64,000 bases of DNA from Tridacna crocea (Eukaryota; Mollusca; Bivalvia; Cardiida; Cardiidae): the NCBI GenBank assembly GCA_943736015.1, contig OX031059.1, forward strand, positions 17,422,001 through 17,486,000, written 5' to 3'. The position numbers and the translations under genes are program-made. The notes under the pieces were generated by a model. The model ran no database searches. It was not told the origin of the DNA and was given only the letters and a program-made list of their open reading frames with translations. Below are positions 30,500 to 41,460 of the stretch, one piece after another; positions within the stretch are counted from its first letter, which is position 1, and the number at the start of each line of letters is the position of its first letter.

Positions 30500-31680
30500 A
30501 CGGTATAAAGTGCAGTCTGGTCATGATCAAGAGTTACCAGCAAGGCATCTTACCAACACTAAATACCAAGCATGTAAAACTATGTTGCCTTGATCAACAA
30601 CTAATGCCTAAAAGTTATCTGGTCTTGACCAACAATAAATGCCAAACATCTATGTATAACCTTGTAGCGATGACCAGCAACACATTCCAAGTACCTAATG
30701 TTACCAGGTCATGATCAACAAACATTCAAAGCATCATAAGTGCACTTGTTTTGACCAACAATATATTTCAGGCCTCAAAAAATATATGGTCTCGACCAAC
30801 AATTAATGCCAAGCATCTAAAGTTGTCTGGTCTTGACCAACAGTAGATTCCAAACACAAACTGTCATCTGGTCTCGATCAAAAATGCATTAAAAGCATCT
30901 AAAAATATCTTGGCTTGACATACAATACAAGCCAAGCATCTAAAGCTATATGGTTTCGACCAACAGTGCAATGTTGATCGAGAAGGGATAGCTCTAATTG
31001 CTTGGGATGCATTGTTGGTGGAGAAAGGATAGCTTTCATTGCTTGGAATGCAATGAAAGCTATCCTTTCTGGACCAACAATGCATCCCAAGCAATTAGAG
31101 CTATCCTCTCTCAACCAACAATGCATCCCAAGTAATTTAGAGCTATATTTTCTGGACCAACAATACATCCCAAGCAATTAGAACTATCCTATCTTGACCA
31201 ACAATGCATCCCAAGGAATTAGAGCTATCCTATCTTGACCAACAATGCATCCCAAGGAATTAGAGCTATCCTATCTTGACCAACAATGCATCCCAAGGAA
31301 TTAGAGCTATCCTATCTTGACCAACAATGCATCCCAAGGAATTAGAGCTATCCTTTCTCAACCAACAATGCATCCCAGACAATTAGAGCTACATTTTCTG
31401 GACCAACAATGCATCCCAAGCAATAAGAGCTATCCTATCTCGACCAACAATGCATCCCAAACAATTAGAGCTATCCTATCTCGACCAACAATGCATCCCA
31501 AACAATTAGAGCTATCCTATCTTGACCTACAATGCATCCAAGCAATTAGAGCTATCCTATCTCGACCAACAATGCATCCCAAGCAATTAGAGCTATCATA
31601 TCTCGACCAGCAATGCATCCCAAGCAATTAAAGCTATCCTGTCTCGACCAACAATGCATCCCAAGCAAAGAAGGCTTTCT
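30500..31680 (+). repeat. 41-bp minisatellite array with an internal inversion
   Basis: The unit contains GACCAACAATGCATCCCAAG and GAATTAGAGCTATCC. In the homogeneous part GACC recurs at 31196, 31237, 31278 and 31319, i.e. every 41 bp. Units left of about 30950 are highly diverged (AACAATAAATGCCAAACATC). Around 30975-31065 units are inverted and face a direct block, forming a hairpin. Open frames through the array are by-products. Confidence 0.85.
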
Positions 31681-31741
31681 GGTATTTAGCAACAAAGCAT
31701 TGCAAAGCAAGTAAATCCAACCTTAGAAATCATATCGGTTA

Positions 31742-32177
31742 GTCCTTAAATCTGTACCAGAAGAGAAAATTTAAGACTTGTTCAAATGGAAAGAATTGCA
31801 GACAACAATTTCATCATGGCTGAAATGGTGCAATTATTCTATAGGGTACAAAAATTGTGGGAAAAGGAGAAAATGCTGGTTACCAGCATTTCTTTTTCTC
31901 AAAATGTTTTTTAAAAGCTTTTCCCAGGTTTGTTAAAAGCCATGGCTATGCGGTAAAGAGCTAACTCTTTACCACATAATCCCGACCCTGAGAAAGAAGC
32001 CTTCTGAAAACATTGTGAGAAAAGGAGAAAATGCTGGTAACCAGCATTTTATCCTTTTCCCACAATGTTTTCTTCCTGTTCCAAAACATTTTCAAATTTC
32101 CAACCACTTTTAACTTGTCATCTGCAAATGCTTTCAGTTTGGACCAGTCTAAAATTTTGGTGTTTGGTAAAGAGTTA
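31742..32177. mobile_element. PBpal plus copy joined to a minus copy
   Basis: 31742-31963 (long arm of the GCTGAAATGGTG variant) and 31960-32177 (good centre, TTTGGTAAAGAGTTAA). The junction is CTAA. Confidence 0.75.
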
Positions 32178-32349
32178 AAGGGCCTTTTACAAAGCTTGTC
32201 TACCTTTGCTTTTAAAAAATATGTGGTCTGAAAATTGATCTTCACTATCTACTGTATGGAGACATTTTATACAAAAGCCATGGTAAAATTACATTTCTTT
32301 GGGTTTTAGTCCTAGATGGAATATGTTTATATGGTGTAATTTGGCAGTT

Positions 32350-32853
32350 TAGCCTTTTATTGCATAATCCCAAGTTTTAACAAAGAAAGAAGTCTTTGAA
32401 AACATCATGGGAAAAGAGAAACTTCTGGTAACCATGATCCTCAGTGTTAACAAATTTGAAAAAAAGGTCTTTGAAAATATTGTTGGAAAAGGAGAAATGT
32501 AGCAACCAGCATTTTTTGCTTTTTCCGCAATATTTTTCTACGTTTTACATATTATCCATTTAATCCAATAAACTGATAAACATTTTAAGTGTTGTCAGTA
32601 CTTTCAGAAGAGGCAAGTCCTGAACTCTTTACCACTGAATCCCGGCTTTTAATGACCCAGAGAAGCCTTTTTGGAAACTAAAACATAGTAGGAAAGTAGG
32701 AAATGTTTGTAACCAGCACTTTCTGCTTTTCCCACAAAGTTTTCTATGCTGTCAAAAGAATTTTCAAGTTTTTAAGCCATATTTATTTTGTTGTTTGCCA
32801 ATGCTTTCAATTTGGGCTAATCTACAATTTTGCCGTTTGGTCAAGAATAAATT
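32350..32853 (-). mobile_element. PBpal minus copies, diverged
   Basis: A rearranged copy at 32350-32600 with its short arm and left palindrome twice, then 32624-32853 with a worn centre. Confidence 0.65.
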
Positions 32854-32959
32854 TTGTTTTCTGGTTAAGGGTGAGCATTCTATATGCCTAATAAACCCAA
32901 CAAAATGCTTCAGTTTGGAAAACAAGATCAAAATGTTGCAATTTCAATTTCCCCATAGT

Positions 32960-33085
32960 CTCTATTCCTTCAGCTAAGTAGATAGTGTAGATCAAAGATC
33001 AGACTGCATGTTTTGTGCAGTCTGATCTTGATCACTCTGGCTGCAAAGGTATAATTATAGCTGTGAAAGGTGCTATAAGGGTTAA
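32960..33085 (+). mobile_element. GACTGCA-dyad MITE
   Basis: AGATCAGACTGCATG...TGCAGTCTGATCT, GGCTGCAAAGGTATAATTA, ending GCTATAAGGGTTAA. Confidence 0.65.
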
Positions 33086-33664
33086 TTAGAGTGCTGTTCC
33101 ATTATTAACAGATGCTGTATCCTGAAGCAAAAACAGTCATGTGAATTCCTTGTACCCACACATACCTTAATCTTGGGAATTGTCAAACAACTGTCAAGTT
33201 AGACTGGTAGACTTATTTTCCCATTGGCAGTCACTCTTCTGTATATTAGTTAGACTGGTAGAAATCTCCATTATACTGGTACTTGTTTTTCCCATCACAG
33301 TCACTCTACTCTGCGACATATTCTGAAAACAGAGCAATACATGTTTCAGATTTCAGAGAACTGTCACGTTCAACAGTTTACTCAATAGCAGTATTCAACT
33401 GGTAATTAGAGTTTTTCCTGTTGCACTCCATGTATTTGATGTATACGACCTATAAATTTCATGATTTCGTAACATTTCATGAAACACAAATCTTACGCTT
33501 TCAAAGCATTGTAATGTTCCAGAAGTAAGAAACGGACAATATACAGGTAGGTGGAGCCAATTTTAATTTTTGTGCTTCACAAAAGTTGATCAGTCGAATA
33601 CGGCTAATGATAACATTTTTGACATACCCAGACTAAAACCATTTTCAAATAAGAAATGTGGCTC
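33086..33664. other. No recognisable feature
   Basis: Contains a local partial repeat of GTTAGACTGGTAGA (33199 and 33250); otherwise unassigned. Confidence 0.45.
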
Positions 33665-33900
33665 AAAAGTTGAACTAAATGGCCCTTGAAAAGGTTGAAA
33701 ACATTTTGGGAAAGGGGAAATGCTGGTTACCAGCATTTACCCTTTTTCCCAACAAAGTTTTCAGAGGCCTAGGGCCATTAAAACATTGCCAGACAGGTTA
33801 CCAATGATATTATAAAATTTAAGGAAGAAATCAAGGTTTGAGCTACATTTATTTGTCATCTGCAAAAGCTATCAATTTGTTCCAGCCCAAATTTGTGTGC
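33665..33900 (+). mobile_element. PBpal MITE, degenerate
   Basis: Centre GGAAATGCTGGTTACCAGCATTTACC; termini not clear, and a long-arm piece (TTTGTCATCTGCAAAAGC) lies at 33850. Confidence 0.55.
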
Positions 33901-33904
33901 TAAA

Positions 33905-34090
33905 GTAGAATAGTGTATGGCATGTGAACTTCAAGTTACGGGTCACTTGCAGGTATTGGCTCAAGCCCCACTGTAAGCCATCTAAAATCACTAAAAGTCC
34001 TTTGGATGAGACATTGCAAGAATGTCAGATGTCCCATGAGATGGTGTCCCATGACACAAAGCACAATAAAGAACCTATGGTGTAACTAGG
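33905..34090 (+). mobile_element. SINE-like fragment
   Basis: GGATGAGACATTGC, GATGTCCCATGAGATGGTG and GCACAATAAAGAACC resemble the body of a common molluscan SINE type. No tRNA head was found. Confidence 0.35.
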
Positions 34091-35159
34091 ATGGATTTTG
34101 TCTTTTATCTTGCACTATCACTAGCAACAAATCCAACTGCGATTTCAAAGGTGTTTTTATCAGAATACCTGGCAAATAATGCTATGTAGATCTATGATAA
34201 GACTGCATGTTCTGTTCTACTTGATTTTGATCTACTGTGGCCACGGGTGTAATCAAATGCAGATTCAGTTGGTTCAAAAAGTTAAAAATTCTATAATTTG
34301 GTGACACCCCTCCCCCCCCTTTCCTACTCTAAATTGCCCATTTCATTGATGTGGCAGTGAAAGAGGGTTTATGGAGGACTGTCTATAAATCAGGGGTAAG
34401 ATGAGATTGTGGTTTATTACCTCTATCCAATTTAGTTTCACCCTTAGAGTCCTGAATTATTCAAATGGACATTCTGAAGTAGGAAAAGCAGTTAAAATCT
34501 ACCTATCGCTATGTGAAGGTTGTTTTTACCATAGTATATAACAAAGTAGCATATAGGTCAAAGATTAGACTACATGGTTTGTGCATTCTGACCTTGGGCC
34601 ACAGTGCACACGCAAGATAAGTGGAGCTTATTTCTGAAAAAAAAAATTTTTATGACTTTATCTTCAACCATTAATAGATTTAACCCATACATGCTGATTG
34701 AATCAACAATTCAGTTTGAAAAAAAAACCTGAAAAATAATTCTATGGCAATTTCAATTAACTTTTACTAGTAGCATATCATAAATCACAGAGTAAATCCA
34801 AGAATAGATCATGTAGCAACTTTCTGCACTCTGGTCTCGATCTGCTCTGCAATTTGAAACAGCTTTAGTAAAGGCTAAAATACAATTTCATCAAACTATT
34901 AAACTTCTGGCCCTTCTTGCAATGGTTCCCATGCATATGACTGAAAACATGGATGAATGACATAAATTAACCCAGAAAGTGCAGGAACTTATTCAAGCTG
35001 CTGTTGCAGACAGTGTAGGTCAAGATCAGACCACAGAATATGCTGTGTTACATATTCTGGCCATAACAACAACAACAAAATTCAGATATTTCGGCTGTCT
35101 TTCATAATTGAAACGGTCCGTTATGCCACTTCAGCACTGTAAGAGTTGAACCTGACATC
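34091..35159 (+). other. Dyad-MITE scraps in otherwise unassigned sequence
   Basis: Weak GACTGCATGTTC (34200), GACTACATGGTTTGTGC (34568) and GATCAGACCACAG (35024) motifs; a C-rich run at 34305. Confidence 0.4.
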
Positions 35160-35577
35160 TTAACTCTTTACCACACAATCCCGACTTTTAACACTTCTGT
35201 GTAAGAAGCCTTTTGAAATTATTGTAAGAAAAGGAGAAAATGCTGGTAACCACTATTTTCTCCTTTTCCCACAATGTTTTCTACCCTTCCAAAACAAAAT
35301 TTCAGTTTTTGGGTTGCATTTATTTTGTCCTCTGCAAATGCCAATTCGGATTCAAGTACAAAATTTTGTCGTTTGGTAAATAGTTAACCAGACAATCCTA
35401 ATTTTAAACTATGCTGAGAATTTTTTTTTATGTAACAACATTGTGAGAAAAGGCAGAAAATGTTGGTAGCCAGCATTTTGTCCTTTCCCATTATTTGAAC
35501 CACACTTAGTTCTTTGTCCACAGATACTTTCAAGTCTTAGCATGTCTAATATTTTGTCTTTTGGTAAGAAGATTTAA
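35160..35577 (-). mobile_element. Two PBpal minus copies sharing a TTAA
   Basis: 35160-35387 is nearly intact; 35384-35577 is diverged with a shortened right palindrome arm. Confidence 0.8.
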
Positions 35578-35925
35578 TTTAGAAATAATTGTGAACACAT
35601 TGTGAACAAAGTCATTGTAGACAAAGGGAAAAGTTGACATGGCAAGTCTTACATTTACTAGAACATTTTCAAAGTAAGTCTGCTCAAAACAGGAAAAAAA
35701 AATCTGAAACTGGTGATACACACACTGGTTTGAAGAGCTCAGTACGCCCAAAAGTGATTGAAAGGCACTCAGCGAGATACAAAATTGGAATTGGCAGTGA
35801 AATTATAGGAATTGAATTCTTTTCCATCGTTTGTAAAATGAGCTTTTCAAAGATAATGACATTGGCAACCCTCGGAATATTTGAGGGTTATCTTAACCCA
35901 TTTCCAAAGTTTGAGCTATCAGCCT
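35578..35925. other. No recognisable feature
   Basis: A short MITE scrap (TTAACCCATTTCCAAAG) at about 35893; otherwise unassigned. Confidence 0.4.
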
Positions 35926-36358
35926 TTAACCCATTACCACACAATCCCTACTTTTGATGACCCTGAGAAAGAAGCCTTTGGAAAACATTGTGGGAAAAGA
36001 GAAAATGCTGGTAACCAGCATTTTCTCCTTTTCCCACAATGTTTTCTACTCTTAGGAAAACAAATTTCAAATTTTCAGTCAGTTTTACTTTGTCGTCTGC
36101 AAATGCTTTTGATTTGGACATGCCAAAAATTTTGTCGTTTGGTAATGAGTGAAGTCTTTACCACACATTCCCGACTTTTAACAACCCTAAAGAAGAAGTC
36201 TTTGGAAAACACTGTGGGAAAAGGAGAAAATGCTGATTACCAGCATTTTCTCCTTTTCCCTCAGTGTTTTCTACTCTATCAAAGAGAGAAATCATCATTG
36301 TCTGCAAATTTTTTCAATTTGGTGACTTCCCAAATTTCGTCGTTTGGTAAAGGGTTAA
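35926..36358 (-). mobile_element. Two PBpal minus copies, end to end
   Basis: 35926-36152 (good centre) and 36153-36358 (CACTGTGGG centre with mirrored CAGTG, TTAA at the right). Confidence 0.8.
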
Positions 36359-36577
36359 CTCTTAAAGCGCTGTTCACAACTTAAATTGCCTGTGCGACCT
36401 CTGTAGATCATGATCATCCTGCAAAAAACAGGATGTGAGCCTGATCTTTTGATCTACACACACTGCGTTGCTGAATAGCGGTAGACTGATGCAACTAAGA
36501 TGAAATTTTCTTGTTTTGGTTGTATTTATGGGATGAAAATGTCAGATAGGTTTATTTGTTGGTACTCCATGGGTTAA
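36355..36577 (+). mobile_element. GACTGCA-dyad MITE family, complete TTAA-bounded copy
   Basis: Starts TTAACTCTTAAAGCGCTG and ends CCATGGGTTAA. The central dyad GATCAT...CCTGCAAAAAACAGG...CTGATC is diverged. The left TTAA is shared with the PBpal copy. Its size and TTAA borders match a second piggyBac-type MITE family. Confidence 0.65.
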
Positions 36578-36589
36578 ATAATCATCAGG

Positions 36590-36850
36590 ATATTGGCTTG
36601 TAATAACATTGTGGGAAAGGGAGAAATGCTGGTACTACCTAACGAGTGTTTTATTGTTTTCAAACTATGTTTCTTCACTGTTCAAGGACATTTGAGAGTT
36701 GTCTTTACCCTTCAAACAATCCAGTCTTAGTGACTTTTAGGGTGAAGCTTTCTGAAAACATTGTGTGAAAAGGAGAAAACTGGCACTAACCAGCATTACA
36801 TTTTTATTCCATATTGTGTTTTGCTCCTAGACAAGTCCCACAATTGCAGC
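36590..36850 (-). mobile_element. PBpal fragments
   Basis: GGGAAAGGGAGAAATGCTGG at about 36610 and a worn minus copy from about 36700. Confidence 0.5.
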
Positions 36851-36854
36851 TACA

Positions 36855-37049
36855 TTAACTCTTTACCAAACGACAAAACATTAGACTGGTCCGAATTGAA
36901 AGCACTTGCAGATGACAAATAAAAGATAACTCAAAAATTGGAATTTGCTTTGGGAAGGGTTACCAGCATTTTCTCCTTTTCCCACAATGTTTCCAAAAGG
37001 CTCATATTTCAGGGTCGTAAAAACTAGGAATTGTTTGGGAAAGGGTTAA
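36855..37049 (+). mobile_element. PBpal MITE lacking the left palindrome arm
   Basis: TTAA to TTAA. After TTTGGGAAGGG the sequence jumps straight to TTACCAGCATTTTCTCC. Confidence 0.8.
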
Positions 37050-37084
37050 TATTCATTTGTCATCTCCAAATGAGCCAGGCTTTG

Positions 37085-37250
37085 GCAGTAGGGGACATAA
37101 TGCATCTGGTAAAAGTATCGACACCAGTCAGCCTGGGTGGACACCTAAGCTGAAACTATTCACAATTAGTCAAGTTTCTGTATGTCCAAGGACTAGTTTA
37201 CCTAATGATTAAGTCATTCTTAAAAAGAAAAGAAACTTATTCACCCATTA
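37085..37250 (+). repeat. Dispersed repeat shared with 57865-58050
   Basis: AAAGTATCGACACCAGTCAGCCTGGG, AATTAGTCAAGTTTCTGTATG and CTACCT/ATGATTAAGTCA are common to both loci. Confidence 0.55.
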
Positions 37251-37310
37251 GTATGTGATTAGTATGTGATGGCTTGCTTTACAGTACCATAGATCATAGA
37301 AATACATGAA

Positions 37311-37832
37311 CCCATTACCACACAATCCCTACTTTTGACGCCCCTGAGAAAGAAGCCTTAGTGAAAACATTGTGGGAAAAGGAGAAAATGCTGGTAACCA
37401 GCATTTTCTCCTTTTCCCACAGTGTTTTCTACCCTTCCCAGAACAAATATCAATTTTTCAGTCATTTTATATTGTCGTCTGCAAATGCTTTCAACTTTAA
37501 CCAGTCTAAAATTTGTTGTGTGGTCAAGAGTTAAGACCCTTCTTGCCAGGGCTTGACTGAAATGTTTGGAAGTCTTGACAAGTCAGAAATTTTGTCAATT
37601 GGTTACATAGTAATTATTAACCCTTTACCACACAACAAAATTATCGACTGATCCATGCAAATGCAGACACCAAAATGTTGCTGAAATTGTGGAAGTTACT
37701 ATTGATAAGGTAGGAAAAATTGTTGGATAAAGAGAAAAAGCTGGTTACCAGCATTTTCTATTTTTTCCACAATGTTTTCAAAAGTCTTATATTACTAGGT
37801 CATTAGAAATTGGCATTGTGTGGTAAAGTGCA
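37311..37832. mobile_element. PBpal minus copy, then a plus copy
   Basis: 37311-37534 (good centre with one CAGTG change) and 37617-37832 (starts TTAACCC, centre diverged). Confidence 0.75.
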
Positions 37833-38288
37833 AATCCTCTGAATACTATATTGACCCTTAACAACCCAGTAACAAGTCTAGATCAGACAGCTGAAAACTT
37901 GCAGTTTGGCCAGTGAATAAACAGTACGGACTACGAAAAAAAAGAATCTTCTGTAGTCTAAAAAATTTTATTGTCTTGCTATCTCAATAAAAAAGGGCGA
38001 GCTTACAACATGATACTGATATGAAATCCAGTAAACATGGCTGTAAAATTTATTTTTTTTTTGGTATCCAGATGCCGTTTGATCCGTATCTTGATGGAAT
38101 ATCAATGATATTCTTTACCAACATTATCTTTCCTGTAAAAAAGTCTTTTCAAGTAATGTATTTCACATGTCAGGTGTTATCCAGCCCGTATCAACTTCTG
38201 TTTTTGAATAGCTATCTTTGAAAACGATAGGCCAACCATTAGAAATGATGGGATGATCCTTTTCTCAGATGTCCAGATAAGTTGGGCT
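37833..38288. other. No recognisable feature
   Basis: A 66-codon frame at 38021 follows a T-run and CCAG but has no recognised domain; treated as chance. Confidence 0.4.
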
Positions 38289-38488
38289 GTTTTTACCCTT
38301 AACTGTGTTGCCACACAATTGGGACTTTTAACGACCAGGAGAAAGAAGCCTATTGAAAACTTTGAGGGAAAAGGAGAAAATGCTGGTACCCAGGATTTTC
38401 TCCTTTTCCAACAATATTTTCTACACTATCAAAGTAAAAAATAATCACTTGGTCCAGTCCAAAAAATTGTTGTTAGGTAAAGACTTAA
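38289..38488 (-). mobile_element. PBpal MITE
   Basis: The worn left end is TTAACTGTGTTGCCACAC; part of the long arm is deleted. The right TTAA is shared with the next element. Confidence 0.65.
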
Positions 38489-38558
38489 AGAGCCATTCAG
38501 TTGCCTTTGCACAAAACGTGCAGTCTGGTCTTTGATCCACACTGTCAGCTTGGCTTAA
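38485..38558 (-). mobile_element. GACTGCA-dyad MITE, short copy between two PBpal copies
   Basis: TTAA on both sides; CACAAAACGTGCAGTCTGGTC in the middle. Confidence 0.5.
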
Positions 38559-38685
38559 CTCTTTACCACACCTTAAGGGATATGACTTTTGAAAAAGTTG
38601 TAGGAAAAGGAGAAAATGCTGGTATCCAGCATTCTCTTCTTTCCCCACAATGTTTTCTGCACTTCCAAGAAGAATTTTTTTTAGG
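38555..38685 (-). mobile_element. PBpal MITE, long arm missing
   Basis: Starts TTAACTCTTTACCACAC; the centre is worn; the sequence then passes into the direct-repeat block at 38690. Confidence 0.65.
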
Positions 38686-38689
38686 CTCT

Positions 38690-38995
38690 GGTGAATGGGA
38701 GCTACCTGCACTATAGGGAAATGAAGAAATTCTTAAAAATTCTTCTTTTTTGAAATAGTTAATCAGATTTTGAAATAATTTAGCATTGATGTTCCTTTGG
38801 TGACCCTTTTCAAAAATTTTCGCAAAATTTTGATCCACCAGGAAACATGGCTGTGGTGTATGGTGGCTACTTGCACTATAGGGAAATGAAGAAATTCTAA
38901 AAATTCTTCTTCTCAGAAAAGACTTGAAAAACATTTTTACAGAGGTGATCCTTGGGTGACCCTATTCAAAAAATATATTTGATCTGTCAGGAAAC
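38690..38995 (+). repeat. Two diverged direct units of about 170 bp
   Basis: GCACTATAGGGAAATGAAG recurs at about 38710 and 38872, and GGTGACCCTTTTCAAAAA / GGTGACCCTATTCAAAAA at about 38800 and 38956. Size and character resemble the core units of Helitron-like elements. Confidence 0.6.
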
Positions 38996-39004
38996 TGACT
39001 TGAC

Positions 39005-39420
39005 CACACATTATCAACTTTAAATAGTGTTGAAGAAGAGGACTAAAGAAAACATCTAATTGTGAAAGAGAGACATTTTCTCCTTTTCCCAAGATGTTTT
39101 CAAAAATCTCCCTCATGGATGTTAAAAGCTGGCATTGGGTGGTGGGGGGATAAGCACCATAAAGATAATGGTTTTGGAAAAAAACTAAGGGTAAAGGTGA
39201 AAATGCAGTTAAACATGCTTGCAAAAATGCTGGCAACGGGCATTTTCTCCTTTTCCCGTAACTCTTTTCTGCTATTACAAAAATAATTTTCATTGTTTCA
39301 GCCATGTTTAATTTGTCGTCTGCAAATGCTCTTGAACAGAAGATCCTACATTTATGTTGGTTTGCAAAGATGTAATCTGGATGAGTTGAAGACTTTGTTG
39401 TCTGGTAAAGGTTTAGTATT
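39005..39420. mobile_element. Degenerate PBpal pieces
   Basis: CATTTTCTCCTTTTCCCAAG at 39075 and CATTTTCTCCTTTTCCCG at 39240, with a long-arm end TTGTCTGGTAAAGG near 39405. Confidence 0.5.
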
Positions 39421-39423
39421 TTG

Positions 39424-39652
39424 CTAACTCTTTACCAAACGACAAACTTTTGGACTGTTTCAAATTGAAAGCATTTGCAGACGACAAAATAAATGTAACC
39501 CATATTCTGAAATTTGTTTAGGGAAGTACAGAAAACATTGTGGAAAAAGCAGAAAATGCTGGTTACCAGCATTTTCCCCATTTCCCACAATGTTTTCTAA
39601 AGGCCTTTTTCTCATGGTCATTAAAAGTCTGGATTGTGTGGTAAAGAGTTAA
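39424..39652 (+). mobile_element. PBpal MITE
   Basis: Starts CTAACTCTTTACC; ends GTGTGGTAAAGAGTTAA. The right TTAA is shared with the next copy. Confidence 0.8.
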
Positions 39653-40200
39653 CTCTTTTCCAATTAGAGAAAATTGTGAGACTTGTTCAAATTTGTAACG
39701 AGATGACAATTTTCATGTGGCTCCATTGACAGTAATGGTTTGATAGGGTAGAAAAAAATGTGTGAAAAGGACAAAATACTGGTCACCACCATTTCGTCCT
39801 TTTCCGATGATGTTTTCAAAAGGCTTCTTTTCTAAGGTTGTTATACCCCCCTAAGACAAGGAGTCACCATGGCTGTCTGTCTGTCTGTCCATCTATCCAT
39901 AGACACAACTTTGTCCAGCAAAATGCTTGAACTGTGTTACATTTACTCAACTCTAATTTACACAGTGTTCCTATAGATATGAAGTTTTGCTTGTGCAATT
40001 TCCATGACCCTGCTGCAATTTGTTGTGGAATTATCTCCCCTTGAACTGTTTTTTACTCTTCTGTACTAAACCATTGTGCATTCTTTGACAAAGACATGTT
40101 TCATGACTAGGAGCTAGTGGGAGGGAGTGGTTATAATGCTCATGTATAATGATAGCTCTAGTTAAAACTAAAGATTGTGTGGTAAAGGATTTGTTTCCTT
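39649..40200 (+). mobile_element. PBpal MITE split by a Helitron-like insertion
   Basis: Left part 39649-39840 ends CTAAGGTTG; the copy resumes at 40162 with TTAAAACTAAAGATTGTGTGG. Confidence 0.7.
39841..40161 (+). mobile_element. Short Helitron-like (pearl-type) element nested in PBpal
   Basis: Starts TTATACCCCCCTAAG, has a CTGT microsatellite near 39870, no tandem core, and ends GATAGCTCTAG. Removing it rejoins the MITE as GGTTG-TTAAAAC without a long target duplication; CTAG is a canonical Helitron 3' end. Confidence 0.65.
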
Positions 40201-40307
40201 TTATCATCTCCGCTATTACATTGTTCTTGATGATAGCATTGTTTTGCTTTTATCCTGTATTGTTTCTGCTCAAGTAGTACTTAAGTATTCAAGTAGTACC
40301 ATCTCTC

Positions 40308-41155
40308 AACTCTTCACTACTTCCCGAGGTTTATCGACCCTGAGAAATACAGATCTTGAAATTGTTGTCGGAAAAACAGTAAAAGCAGGTAACCAGTCTT
40401 TTCTTCTCTTCTGAAAATGTTTTGTCCCATTTCAACAAAAGTATTCATCCTTTTAGCCATGTAATTTTTTGCTTAAAAATGCTTGGATAAGTCTGAAATT
40501 TTCTTGTGTGGCAGAGGGTCAACCCTGCCTTGTCCAAATTAAAAGCATTTGGAGAAGACAATTTCATTGTAGCTCAAATGGTGTAATATTTCTTTTATAG
40601 AGCAGAAAACATTGTAGGAAAAGAAGAAAATGCTGGTTACCAGCATTTTCTTCATTTCTTACAATGTTTTCAAAAGGCTTCTGTTCCAGGAACATCAAAA
40701 GTTAGCATTGTATAGTAAAGGGTTAACTCTTTACCACGCAGTCTGCAGTTGTAAGAAGTGGAGATATAAAGAAAGCTTTTGAAAACACTGGTGGAAATAA
40801 AAGAAAAAAAATGGTAAATATCAATTCCTCCTTTTAAAACAAATTTTTTTGTACCCTTTTGAAAGGCAGTCTCCAAGTCATTCTTGAATTGTTTTCTGTA
40901 AAAGGCTAAGCTTTTGTCTTTTGGTAAAGAATTAAATCTTTGGCACAGGACAAAAATTTGGACTAATCCAAACTCAAAAGCATTGGCATATGACAAATTT
41001 GTGTTGGTTCAATTTAGTATTTGCCTTAGTAGGGGTTGAAAATATGGGAAATAGAGGAAATGGTTGATTACCAGCATTTTATGCTTTTCCCGAAATGTTT
41101 TCAAAAGTCTTATCTCTTTTGGTTGTTTAAACTTCAGATTGTTAAGTCAAGAGTT
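40308..41155. mobile_element. Chain of four PBpal copies (minus, plus, minus, plus)
   Basis: 40308-40524, 40520-40726, 40723-40935 and 40932-41155. The last three share single TTAA sites at 40723-40726 and 40932-40935. Centres range from good (40608: GTAGGAAAAGAAG with mirrored changes) to worn. Confidence 0.7.
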
Positions 41156-41272
41156 TGTCTGCTCATAAATTGATTTCTTGTAATACTTTTATATTAATAC
41201 AGTTCAAAGGTTAAATTTTCCTCATATGTACTGATATGTCTTCTGATTAATTAGTATGCCATGTGCACATCT

Positions 41273-41460
41273 TTAACCCATTACCAAATGACAAAATTTT
41301 TGACTTGTCCAAATTGAAAGCATTTGTAAACATCAAAATAAAAGTGATTGAAAATTTGAAATTTGTTTTTGTGAAGGGTAGAAAGGTAGAAAACACAATG
41401 TTTTCTAAAGGCTTCTTTCTCAGGGGCGTCAAAATTAGGGACTGTGTGGTAATGGGATAA
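41273..41460 (+). mobile_element. PBpal MITE with the palindrome centre deleted
   Basis: The long arm is followed by GGGTAGAAAGGTAGAAAACACAATGTTTTC; both hairpin arms are missing except the base. Confidence 0.75.

Noticed and set aside
31317-31631. 104-codon frame with repeating peptide
   Set aside because: Product of a 41-bp minisatellite, whose period is not a multiple of three.
35881-36384. 167-codon frame with recurring ENTVGKGENA.. and ..QHFLLFPQCFL peptides
   Set aside because: These peptides recur at dozens of sites because they are translations of the PBpal palindrome; the frame spans two MITE copies.
38021-38221. Frame after a T-rich tract and CCAG that resembles an acceptor (MPFDPYLDG...)
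   Set aside because: It does not match the SSBP continuation (PFMSPRY-type) or any family I recognise, and there is no clear donor.
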